Part shown: in pieces, positions 32,014 through 39,112 of the stretch
Layout: each line of letters opens with the position of its first letter
How positions within the stretch are numbered: the stretch's first letter is position 1
Source of the DNA: an uncultured beta proteobacterium
GTDB taxonomy: Bacteria > Pseudomonadota > Gammaproteobacteria > Burkholderiales > Burkholderiaceae
DNA: 39,112 nucleotides
NCBI GenBank assembly: GCA_903871735.1
Contig: CAIQHU010000042.1
Coordinates: forward strand, 1-39,112
Reading direction: 5' to 3'
The notes under the pieces: generated by a model
Seen by the model: the letters and a program-made list of their open reading frames with translations, nothing else
Databases searched by the model: none
What the model was told of the DNA's origin: nothing
Made by a program: the position numbers and the translations under genes

Positions 32014-33423
32014 TTATTGTAGTAAGCTGGTTAAAGTTTGAATATCAGTTAATGTGGAGAAATTTTTCACTAGGCTAATCATTTCTTGGGTAGTCGATTT
32101 GGAGTACCTTCGCCCAAGCTCTGTCATTGCCCCAAGCTGATGGTCAAGAGTACTATACGGTCTAGACGGGCTTCCTTTTGGGGCATTTACTTGCGTAAAA
32201 AGAGTTTGGCCATTTTTGAGTTGTATAGTTAGCTTCGCACTGACTGACTCATTTGAGCTGGTTTTTTCTACATCTGGATCTAATTGACATTGCACGAGTT
32301 CACAAAGTCGCATCACTTCTGGATGGTGTAAGCCTTGCTCTACATCATCCACATTAATAACTAGTTGTGAGGACGGGGTTGATTTAAAAATACTTAACGC
32401 TACACAAAATGGAGCGCTCATTTGAGCAGATTGAATATCTTTTGGTGAATTGGATGTTAGACGACCTTGGATTACTTTTGGTATACCCAAAGTAATCGCT
32501 ATTATTTGACCACTTTGAATAGCATGCTCTAAACACAGAGTATTTGCTGCTTCGATAGCAGAAAGAACGCGTGCGCTTGTGGCATGTGGCTTAATCGCCA
32601 CCTCAATAATTTGATAGTCCTTTCCAAGACCTTCAAGAGCTTGTAAATTCATTGAATCTGAGTAGGCTCTCGCAAAGCCATCTTGACCTTCAAAAATATC
32701 TGTTGGCCCAGAAAATCCTGATTGGACTAATAGTGCAGCTTTTACACCCGAACTTGCAGCTTGTGCTGCATGTAGTCTTTTGACCGTTGAGCCTGAATGA
32801 AAAAACTGCACAAGACCACCGGCAAATGATGCGGCCACTCCTAAAGTTTGGGCAATTTTTAGGGCTTTTTTCCCCGGAGGGTCGTCATTAAATAAGAGAG
32901 TTGCGGCAGTAACCGCAGAACCTAGAACGCCAATAGTTGAAGTACTTTGAAAGCCACGTTTGAAATGACCGGGCTGGATACACAGTCCTAATCGAATCAT
33001 TGTTTCATAGCCGGCAATGATCGCAGGTAGTAACACATGACCACTAAGTTTTCGACTATGACCAATTGCTAGAGCACTTGAAAAGATAATACAACCGGGG
33101 TGTAGCATAGCGCCAACATGAACATCGTCTGCATCGATACTTCCAGCGTAAATAGCGTTGATGAAGGCGGCGCTAACAACATCATAGGATTGTTTTGAAA
33201 AGAGGATGGGAGCCGGGCCTAAAGCAGCTGTTTGAAGAGCATATTGTTGCGCCCAGCTACTCCAAGGCATACGCTGGCCAACCGACGCTACCCGCAAATA
33301 ATCTAAAAAGAGATCCGTACTTAATTCAGTAATTGATTTTGGGATATCTTCAGCAGATATTTTTGCTGCAAATTCTGACAAAAACATCGTGGTTTGAGAA
33401 TAATTCAAAGTGGCTTTATTCAA
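32014..33423 (-). CDS. MmgE/PrpD-family protein (paralogue B)
   Basis: About 469 residues from a TTG at 33423 that overlaps the upstream gene by 8 nt; an ATG at 33387 (457 residues) is an equally fair start, and neither has a good ribosome site. Family stretches: DADDVHVGAMLHPGCIIFSSALAIG, GYETMIRLG, FQSTSTIGVLGSAVTAATLL, AGGLVQFFHSGSTVKRLHAAQAASSG and KPHATSARVLSAIEAA. MmgE/PrpD enzymes include 2-methylcitrate dehydratase, cis-aconitate decarboxylase and iminodisuccinate epimerase. It is the last gene of the minus-strand operon and is clearly homologous to the gene before it; a heteromer or two successive steps is possible. Confidence 0.92.
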   Translation of the reverse strand: MNKATLNYSQTTMFLSEFAAKISAEDIPKSITELSTDLFLDYLRVASVGQRMPWSSWAQQYALQTAALGPAPILFSKQSYDVVSAAFINAIYAGSIDADDVHVGAMLHPGCIIFSSALAIGHSRKLSGHVLLPAIIAGYETMIRLGLCIQPGHFKRGFQSTSTIGVLGSAVTAATLLFNDDPPGKKALKIAQTLGVAASFAGGLVQFFHSGSTVKRLHAAQAASSGVKAALLVQSGFSGPTDIFEGQDGFARAYSDSMNLQALEGLGKDYQIIEVAIKPHATSARVLSAIEAANTLCLEHAIQSGQIIAITLGIPKVIQGRLTSNSPKDIQSAQMSAPFCVALSIFKSTPSSQLVINVDDVEQGLHHPEVMRLCELVQCQLDPDVEKTSSNESVSAKLTIQLKNGQTLFTQVNAPKGSPSRPYSTLDHQLGAMTELGRRYSKSTTQEMISLVKNFSTLTDIQTLTSLLQ

Positions 33424-34828
33424 CTAAGGGTTGAAGGGTTAGTAATGGCTGTACAGATTTTAAATCTTTGGCATGCATTGCGTGATTTAACCAGTCATCA
33501 CATGCGGCTGAACCAAAAAGGGGTCGAGCTACACTTGTAAATCGTTGAGCAACCTCTAGTTGAGTAATGGGGTTTTGTGGACAGCCTTTAGGAAATTCAA
33601 TGAAATGTTCTAGGCGCTCGCCATTGTGAAGGATACAAACTACCCGCGCCGGCACAGCCTCAGTAGTTGTTTTGGCTTCGACCTCGGTGTCAATCATGCA
33701 CTGACAGAGTTTTGCAAGATTAATAATTGCTTGATTGGACAAGGATTGTTCGTAATCATCGATTGATAAGGCAATAGGGTCTTTGCGCTGTGGCGCGATT
33801 GTTAAGGCCATAGCTACTGCAAAGGGTGTACTTAGCTGTGCTTGTTGAAAGTCAACAGGCGTATTGCTAGTTAATTTTCCAAGCATTGCGCCGTGTACTC
33901 CAATTTCAATCGATTTAATTTGCGCAGTATTCGAAATCTTCGTTGATAAGAAAGCGGCAGCCTCTATTGCTGCTTGCATTCTAACGCTACTTGCATGTGG
34001 CTTTAGGGAGATCCAGGCGGTAGGAAAATAGGTTCCAAGTCGATCAATAACTTGCTTTGGATCAAAACGATCTGAAAAAGCCCTAGCAAATCCTTGGACG
34101 CCCTCTATCGCGTCTGGTGGGCCAGTTAGACCTGCTTGCGCCAATAGTGCTGCCTCAATACCATTGGCACCCGCCTTACCGGCGTGAAAACGTTTAATAT
34201 CAGATCCTGAAACGAAAAATTGCGATAGTCCGCAAGCAAACGTTGCGGCAATTCCGAGCGCATTTTGGGTTTGAGGGATTGTTAATTGCAGTAGTTTGGC
34301 ACACGCCGCAGCAGCACCAAAAACTCCACAAGTAGGCGTTCCTTGAAAACCTCTCAGAGAATGTTCTGGTTGAATACTCATCCCAATCCGAATAGCTGTT
34401 TCGTAGCCAGTTAGAACAGCGAGTACGAGTTCTTCACCGCTAGCTTGAGTTGTTTCGGCCATTGCGATAGCTGCTGGCCAAATACAAACTCCTGGATGAA
34501 TAATTGCAGCCACATGTGAATCATCCCAGTCTAGACCACCGCTAGCAACGCCATTAATAAATGTAGCTTGATTGATATTGACCACTTCTTTTGAAAACCA
34601 CAAATGAGAATTCATGGAGGATCGATGATTTGCGTATAAGTGCTTAATTGACTCAGTCCAAGGTCTCTTAAATCCAACGGCTGCAGCACGAAAAATATCG
34701 ATTAAAAGAATTGGCATCAATTCTTGAATATGTTGCGGTACCTGTGACCACTGTAATTGAACGATGAATTTTGCTAATTCAGCCGTGACAGGAACTTGGC
34801 TATGAGAGATGATTTGATTAGGAGTCAT
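33416..34828 (-). CDS. MmgE/PrpD-family protein (paralogue A)
   Basis: 470 residues from ATG at 34828, immediately after the stop of the Bug gene; a GTG one codon earlier is the alternative. Family stretches: GLDWDDSHVAAIIHPGVCIWPAAIAM, GYETAIRIG, GFQGTPTCGVFGAAAACAKLLQL, FACGLSQFFVSGSDIKRFHAGKAGANG and KPHASSVRMQAAIEAAA. The DD near residue 95 and the SxxKRxHxGxAxxxG segment are in the active-site region of the family. It is homologous along its whole length to the next gene, an old tandem duplication. A 2-methylcitrate cycle role is unlikely since prpB, prpC and acnD are absent. The substrate is probably another hydroxy di- or tricarboxylate. Confidence 0.93.
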   Translation of the reverse strand: MTPNQIISHSQVPVTAELAKFIVQLQWSQVPQHIQELMPILLIDIFRAAAVGFKRPWTESIKHLYANHRSSMNSHLWFSKEVVNINQATFINGVASGGLDWDDSHVAAIIHPGVCIWPAAIAMAETTQASGEELVLAVLTGYETAIRIGMSIQPEHSLRGFQGTPTCGVFGAAAACAKLLQLTIPQTQNALGIAATFACGLSQFFVSGSDIKRFHAGKAGANGIEAALLAQAGLTGPPDAIEGVQGFARAFSDRFDPKQVIDRLGTYFPTAWISLKPHASSVRMQAAIEAAAFLSTKISNTAQIKSIEIGVHGAMLGKLTSNTPVDFQQAQLSTPFAVAMALTIAPQRKDPIALSIDDYEQSLSNQAIINLAKLCQCMIDTEVEAKTTTEAVPARVVCILHNGERLEHFIEFPKGCPQNPITQLEVAQRFTSVARPLFGSAACDDWLNHAMHAKDLKSVQPLLTLQPLVE

Positions 34829-34831
34829 CAC

Positions 34832-35821
34832 TTAATTCTTCGATAGACCCATATTGATGACTTTTCCCCATTTGTTATAGTCATTGCGCATATAGTTGGT
34901 AAGATCTTCAGGTTTGCCGCCAAGTAAGAGGATTGACTCATCAGCAAATCTTTTTTGCATTTCTGGAAGCTTCAGTATTTTATTGATATCTGCATTGAGT
35001 TTAAGAGTAATCTCTTGGGGAAGATTAGCGGGGCCATACAACCCCCACCATTGGGTAGATTCAAAACCATTGAGACCAGTTTCATGAAGAGTTGGGATAT
35101 TTGGAGCAATTGGAATTCTTTTTAGGCTTGTTACACCAAGGGGTTTTAACTTGCCAGCCTTGATCATTGGAGCAACGCTGGCATAGGCGGCAAATAATGC
35201 ATTGACTTGACCACTGGCAACATCGACAACGGCCGGGGCTGCCCCCTTATAGGGTACGAGTAAAAATTCTACATTGGCAGTTTGCTTAAAAAGATCTCCA
35301 GTTAAGTGGCTTAAAGTTCCTGCCCCGTTCGAGGCAAAATTAAAGTTACCCGGCTTAGACTGGAGTAATGCAATGAGTTCTTGGATGTTTTTCGCAGGAA
35401 ATTCTGGGGAAACCACTAGCACATTGGGGGAGTACCCAATCAAAGAAATAGCGGTGAAGTTTGTGAAGGGATCATAAGTTGGTTTCGTTTGTTGATGTGG
35501 ATTAATGGCCATAGCGCTACTCGAAGTGAGTAGGAGTGTATAACCGTCTGGTTCAGTGGACATGACAAATTGTGATCCAATCGCACCACCCGCCCCTGGC
35601 TTGTTATCAACAATGAAATTAACTTTCGAAGTTTCGGTCATTTTTTGGGAGATTAAGCGCACAACAATATCTGCTGCACCACCGGGCGGGAATGGACTAA
35701 TTACACGAACAGTTTGTAATGGATAGTTTTGGGCATAGCTAGCACAGCTCCAAAAAAATAATAGCAAAAATGGGAACACTACTTGGGGAAGGTTTTGTAT
35801 TTTTAAGTATAGATAATTCAT
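34832..35821 (-). CDS. Bug/TctC-family periplasmic solute receptor (Bug 6)
   Basis: 329 residues if started at the ATG at 35821, giving a normal signal peptide (core VVFPFLLLFFWSCASYAQ); an ATG at 35854 would add 11 residues. Markers: YPLQTVRVISPFPPGGAAD, IVDNKPGAGGAIG, EPDGYTLLLTSS, VPYKGAAPAVVDVASGQ, RIPIAPNIPTLHETG. It keeps the canonical PFPPGGAAD ligand loop. It sits inside the operon between the decarboxylating dehydrogenase (53-nt gap) and paralogue A of the MmgE/PrpD pair (adjacent). A second Bug gene heads the same operon, so two receptors serve one enzyme set. Confidence 0.95.
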   Translation of the reverse strand: MNYLYLKIQNLPQVVFPFLLLFFWSCASYAQNYPLQTVRVISPFPPGGAADIVVRLISQKMTETSKVNFIVDNKPGAGGAIGSQFVMSTEPDGYTLLLTSSSAMAINPHQQTKPTYDPFTNFTAISLIGYSPNVLVVSPEFPAKNIQELIALLQSKPGNFNFASNGAGTLSHLTGDLFKQTANVEFLLVPYKGAAPAVVDVASGQVNALFAAYASVAPMIKAGKLKPLGVTSLKRIPIAPNIPTLHETGLNGFESTQWWGLYGPANLPQEITLKLNADINKILKLPEMQKRFADESILLLGGKPEDLTNYMRNDYNKWGKVINMGLSKN

Positions 35822-35874
35822 CACAAGGTTCTCTGGATATGAGTTAAAAAGCATTAAGGAAAATATATAGAAAT

Positions 35875-36936
35875 TTACTGCTTCAGTAAACGGCTGATTA
35901 GAGCTTCGCCAGTAGCTTTGGTACCAAACGTACCTCCAACATCTTTAGTCATCTCTTTGGCATCAATTGCATCAGCCATTGCTTGATTAATCGAGTGGCT
36001 TGCCACAATAAAATTTGGTTTTTTTTGCTGTTGACCATACCACGCTAGGAGCATCGCTGCCGAGGCGACTAAAGAAAAGGGATTAGCCAAATCTTGACCA
36101 GCGATATCCGGTGCACAGCCGTGCGCTGCCTGGCCCATGGCGTATTGATCTCCAGCATTGAGGGAACCCCCAAGACCTATACTGCCCGATAATTCGGAGG
36201 TAAGATCAGACAAAATATCACCAAACATATTGGTAGTTACAATCGTATCAAAAAATTCTGGCCGACGAACGACGTGAGCCATCATCGCATCCACAATAAA
36301 ATCATCCACTTTTACTTCAGGATAGTTTTTAGAGATTTCATGACAAATTTGAATAAACATGCCGTCACCTATTTGTAAAACATTGGCTTTATGAACAATC
36401 GTCACGTGTTTTTTTCTAGTCATTGCGATTTCAAAAGCTGCTTTAGCAATTCGTTCACAACATAAGCGCGTTATACGTCGGAGTGAAATGACGACATCTT
36501 TTGTTACGAGTATTTCACTATTACCCGATTCAACATTTCGGTCTGCATAAAAACCTTCAGTATTTTCACGGACCACCACTAGATCAAAAGGATTCATTCG
36601 GGTTGGTACTTGAGGAAAAGTTCTTGCCGGTCGGATATTGGCGTACAGGTCTAAATTGATTCTAAAAAATTTGGAAGGATTAATTTCTCCCTTTGACTCA
36701 TCCTTAAAATCATAGGTTGCCATTGGTCCGAGAATAAGTCCATCAGCCGCTTTGACTTTCTCAAGCAGACTAGGAGAGATAGTTGAGCCATATTTTTGTA
36801 AGCTAGTATGACCAGCTATTTCTGGCAGCAGTTTCAGTTTTAGATCATGTTGAAACGAAACAGCATTTAAGATGGCGGTTGTGACAGCCATTGTTTCTGG
36901 TCCTATGCCATCTCCGGGAATTGTAACGATATTCAT
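35875..36936 (-). CDS. Isocitrate/isopropylmalate dehydrogenase-family protein
   Basis: 353 residues. It opens MNIVTIPGDGIGPET. The substrate arginines lie at Arg92 and Arg102 in FFRINLDLYANIRPAR, then RENTEGFYADR (123-133; Tyr130), Lys183 in HKANVLQIGDG, and metal aspartates Asp216, Asp240 and Asp244 in DAMMAHVVRR and NMFGDILSDLTSEL. RENTEG resembles the NAD-isocitrate/homoisocitrate and tartrate-type branches more than leuB. These enzymes decarboxylate a 2-hydroxy acid via a 2-oxo intermediate. No leu genes are near and the operon is built around Bug receptors, so a catabolic malate/tartrate/alkylmalate-type role is inferred. The ATG follows the Bug 7 stop by 2 nt. Confidence 0.93.
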   Translation of the reverse strand: MNIVTIPGDGIGPETMAVTTAILNAVSFQHDLKLKLLPEIAGHTSLQKYGSTISPSLLEKVKAADGLILGPMATYDFKDESKGEINPSKFFRINLDLYANIRPARTFPQVPTRMNPFDLVVVRENTEGFYADRNVESGNSEILVTKDVVISLRRITRLCCERIAKAAFEIAMTRKKHVTIVHKANVLQIGDGMFIQICHEISKNYPEVKVDDFIVDAMMAHVVRRPEFFDTIVTTNMFGDILSDLTSELSGSIGLGGSLNAGDQYAMGQAAHGCAPDIAGQDLANPFSLVASAAMLLAWYGQQQKKPNFIVASHSINQAMADAIDAKEMTKDVGGTFGTKATGEALISRLLKQ

Positions 36937-36938
36937 TT

Positions 36939-37901
36939 TTATTCTACTTTCAGATCAATTGCTTTAACAATTTTTGCATACTTAGTAAACTCACTTTTCA
37001 TGAAGTCACCAAACTCAATTCGGCTATTACGCCTGACTAAAATCCCATCTTTTTCAAGATTCTTCTTAAAGCTAGGATCCTCTAAGATGATATTGATGTT
37101 TGTATTTAAGTAATTGAGGATTTCTTCAGGAGTTCCTGTTGGAGCATATACACCGCCCCATAATGTAAAACTAAAGTCTTTTATGCCCTCTTCAGCGACT
37201 GTTTTTATATCTGGTAAAGCTGTGGTTCGTTTGATTGATGAGACTGCTAAGGCGCGTATTTTTTTAGATTCTACAAATTGTAGTATGGAGGGTGTGCTGG
37301 GGAAGAACATATCAACATGTCCTCCAAGGACATCGGTCATTGCAGGCCCTGCTCCTTTGTATGGGGCGTGAGCCATGTCAATCCCAGCTGCTTGGCTAAG
37401 TGCAGCAGCGGCAAGATGTCCTGGAGTTGCCGTGCCGGAAGAGGCATAAGTCATTTTCCCGGGATTTGCTTTTGCACCCTTGATTAGTTCTGACAAATTA
37501 GTATATGGTGAATTGGCTGGTACTACTAAAGTAAGTGGAACTTCACCAATGATGGCAATCGGCTTTAAATCCTTGCTTGGGTCATAGCCGAGATCTTTGG
37601 TCACAAACGTATTGATGACCATTTCACCGGTTTGTCCAAGTAAGAGTGTATAGCCATCTGGCTTTGATTTGGTGACATAACGGCTACCCAATGCGCCTGT
37701 GGCACCTGGTTTGTTTTCTACGATAAAACTGTGTTTTGTCCGAGTAGTTAATTGTTCTGCAATTTGTCTGGCTAGCATATCTCCAAGTCCACCTGGAGCA
37801 TAGGTCACAACTATAGTAACTGTTTTATTTGGGTAAGTACCTTGGGCAAATAGGTAATAGGGTAAAAAAAAGAGGGCGAGTAGCAAGATATGCTTTTTCA
37901 T
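36939..37901 (-). CDS. Bug/TctC-family periplasmic solute receptor (Bug 7)
   Basis: 320 residues from the ATG at 37901, preceded by AGAAAG; an ATG at 38021 would add 40 residues with no signal-peptide character and is rejected. The signal MKKHILLLALFFLPYYLFAQ is textbook Sec. Markers: YPNKTVTIVVTYAPGGLGD, IVENKPGATGALG, KPDGYTLLLGQTGE, APYKGAGPAMTDVLGGH, ALPDIKTVAEEG. TYAPGGLGD replaces PFPPGGxxD at the ligand loop. It heads the operon Bug7-dehydrogenase-Bug6-PrpD-PrpD, and is divergent from the thiamine-diphosphate enzyme. Confidence 0.95.
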   Translation of the reverse strand: MKKHILLLALFFLPYYLFAQGTYPNKTVTIVVTYAPGGLGDMLARQIAEQLTTRTKHSFIVENKPGATGALGSRYVTKSKPDGYTLLLGQTGEMVINTFVTKDLGYDPSKDLKPIAIIGEVPLTLVVPANSPYTNLSELIKGAKANPGKMTYASSGTATPGHLAAAALSQAAGIDMAHAPYKGAGPAMTDVLGGHVDMFFPSTPSILQFVESKKIRALAVSSIKRTTALPDIKTVAEEGIKDFSFTLWGGVYAPTGTPEEILNYLNTNINIILEDPSFKKNLEKDGILVRRNSRIEFGDFMKSEFTKYAKIVKAIDLKVE

Positions 37902-38075
37902 AGGTAGACTTTCTAAATACGGATTAGTAAAACTTAGATATTTGAACTTATTTGGGCGGTAGCGTAGATCTATGATTATATGTTTAATAATCTTGGCACC
38001 CGGAGAATAGGGCATATTCAAGAAGCAGGCGGGATATCGAGAGGTCTGAAGATATTTGTTAAAATTGAGATGAAG

Positions 38076-38103
38076 AAGTATTTACTATAAGTAGTAAATA
38101 CTT
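38076..38103. promoter_or_regulatory. Perfect 12-bp inverted repeat in the divergent control region
   Basis: AAGTATTTACTA and TAGTAAATACTT are exact reverse complements with a 4-bp centre, TAAG. The site lies between the divergent Bug 7 operon and the thiamine-diphosphate gene, and overlaps a TTGAGA (38065) / TATAAG (38086) pair with 15-bp spacing. The symmetry and AT content suggest an operator for a dimeric repressor; the regulator is not in the window. Confidence 0.6.
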
Positions 38104-38165
38104 TGTTTTATGATGTGAGTTGGAAGAAGCAATTAGAATAATAAAATCATATTAAGGAGATATCC

Positions 38166-39112
38166 GTGTCAGAAAAAATGACAGGTGCAAAGTACTTTGC
38201 ACGATTATTAGAGGCATATGGCGTAACCCATATTTTTTTCATGGACGCTGTCCTTCGTCGAGCTTTAGCTGAAATGGAAGATACAAAAATTATGCGTGTA
38301 CTTGGCCACTCAGAAAAAGGGGTGGGTTACATGGCGGATGGGTATGCACGGATTTCTGGTAAGCCTGGGTTATGTTTTGCGCAGTCTGTGGGCGCTGCTA
38401 ATTTGGCGGCTTCTCTGCAAGATCCTTATTTGGGGCATTCCCCAGTAATAGCCATGACTGGGCGTCATGTGTCGGCGATGCAGTATCGTAACTCGTATCA
38501 AGAAGTGGATCATACGCCGTTATATGCGCCAGTTACTAAATTTCATGGGCAGATGGATGTCATTGAACAAATGCCCCATTTAATTCGGCAGGCTTTTCGG
38601 GAGGCGACTAGTGGGACACCCCGACCAGTTCATCTGGATGTTGCAGGGTTTACTGGAGACGCCATTACTCCCTTAGAAATTAACCAGGCAATTGATGTTG
38701 ATTCGGTGCACACAATTTACCCAGCCTTTAGGCCAGCTCCTGACGCACGCGTAGTTCAACAGGCGGCTGATGCAATTGCTAAAAGCAAAAGACCGGTGAT
38801 TATTGGAGACCGTGGCGTAACTATATCTCAGGCTGGATCAGCTATGTGTGCCCTTGGCGAAAGAATTGGTGCTCCAGTAACCACCACACTAGATGCCAAA
38901 TCAATGATCCTAGAGACGCATCCATTATTTCGAGGGATGGTAGGTACTTACGGTCGAAGTTGTACAAATCATATAGTTGATGAAGCTGATTTAATCATTT
39001 ATTTAGGAAGTAATACAAGCGATCACACGACAGCAGGTTGGACTATGCCTCGATCTGGTACACCGATTATTCAGATAGATATTGACCCAGTCGAGTTGGG
39101 TAGAAATTATCC
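38166..39112 (+). CDS. Thiamine-diphosphate-dependent enzyme (acetolactate synthase-like), truncated by window edge
   Basis: The frame starts with GTG at 38166, 6 nt after AAGGAG, and is open to the right edge (315 codons). MTGAKYFARLLEAYGVTHIFFMD begins the pyrimidine-binding domain, with the catalytic Glu50 in GHSEKGVGYMADGYARISGKPG. The middle domain follows with DARVVQQAADAIAKSKRPVIIGDRG and ends IIQIDIDPVELGRN. The PP-binding domain lies outside. TPP enzymes of this build carry out carboligation or decarboxylation of 2-oxo acids: acetolactate synthase, glyoxylate carboligase, oxalyl-CoA or sulfopyruvate decarboxylase and others. FMDAVLRR at the position where FGIPG is common sets it apart from biosynthetic IlvB. 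Its placement opposite a Bug operon suggests a catabolic 2-oxo-acid enzyme. Confidence 0.9.
   Translation, partial: MSEKMTGAKYFARLLEAYGVTHIFFMDAVLRRALAEMEDTKIMRVLGHSEKGVGYMADGYARISGKPGLCFAQSVGAANLAASLQDPYLGHSPVIAMTGRHVSAMQYRNSYQEVDHTPLYAPVTKFHGQMDVIEQMPHLIRQAFREATSGTPRPVHLDVAGFTGDAITPLEINQAIDVDSVHTIYPAFRPAPDARVVQQAADAIAKSKRPVIIGDRGVTISQAGSAMCALGERIGAPVTTTLDAKSMILETHPLFRGMVGTYGRSCTNHIVDEADLIIYLGSNTSDHTTAGWTMPRSGTPIIQIDIDPVELGRNY

Noticed and set aside
33416..34828. 2-methylcitrate dehydratase of the methylcitrate cycle (prpD)
   Set aside because: The family is right, but prpB, prpC and acnD are missing and a tandem paralogue is present, so the specific assignment is not supported.
1..39112. 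Mobile elements, CRISPR arrays, phage genes, tRNA or rRNA
   Set aside because: No transposase, integrase, regularly spaced repeats or recognisable structural RNA sequence was found on either strand by reading.

Overview
The window is AT-rich (clearly below 50% GC by eye), densely coding DNA from a Gram-negative bacterium. A TonB-dependent receptor end, an entericidin-type lipoprotein, PhoX, AzlC/AzlD, and above all a crowd of Bug/TctC-type periplasmic solute receptors point to a betaproteobacterium of the Burkholderiales. The low GC and visible gene decay would suit a freshwater, Polynucleobacter-like lineage, but that placement is inference. I saw no rRNA, tRNA, transposase, integrase or CRISPR array.

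Layout. 1-8219: end of a TonB-dependent receptor, small lipoprotein, MFS permease, alpha/beta hydrolase, a Bug receptor coupled to an RraA-type aldolase, a Tat-exported PhoX phosphatase with a candidate Pho box, and an AzlD/AzlC amino-acid exporter. 8481-15363: two tandem Bug receptors, a cupin, an alpha/beta hydrolase, a wrecked Bug gene on the other strand, then a HisD-family dehydrogenase translationally coupled to an SDR. 15485-19214: a secreted methyltransferase-like protein, a GMC oxidoreductase and a divergent Bug receptor. 19231-27801: an IclR regulator divergent from a nine-gene operon (Bug, Asp/Glu-racemase family, CitE-like lyase, acyl-CoA dehydrogenase, CaiB-type CoA transferase, MaoC hydratase, beta-hydroxyacid dehydrogenase, SDR, cupin). 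27889-31986: a cupin, a PH-domain protein, a ModA-like pseudogene, VOC and DUF1653 proteins, an Ldh2-type dehydrogenase and a Bug remnant. 37901-32014 (minus): Bug, isocitrate/isopropylmalate-type dehydrogenase, Bug, and two MmgE/PrpD paralogues. The right end holds the start of a thiamine-diphosphate enzyme, divergent from that operon across a perfect palindrome.

How it fits together. The region reads as an accessory catabolic island for organic acids. Each enzyme set has its own Bug receptor (seven intact, two decayed), yet no TctA/TctB membrane partner is present. The best-defined system is the IclR operon. Its order of activities (CoA transfer, dehydrogenation, hydration, C-C cleavage) resembles itaconate/methylsuccinate-type dicarboxylate breakdown, and a strong sigma70-like promoter with an adjacent palindrome can be read upstream. 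Decayed Bug and ModA-like genes between intact operons suggest ongoing turnover of uptake functions.
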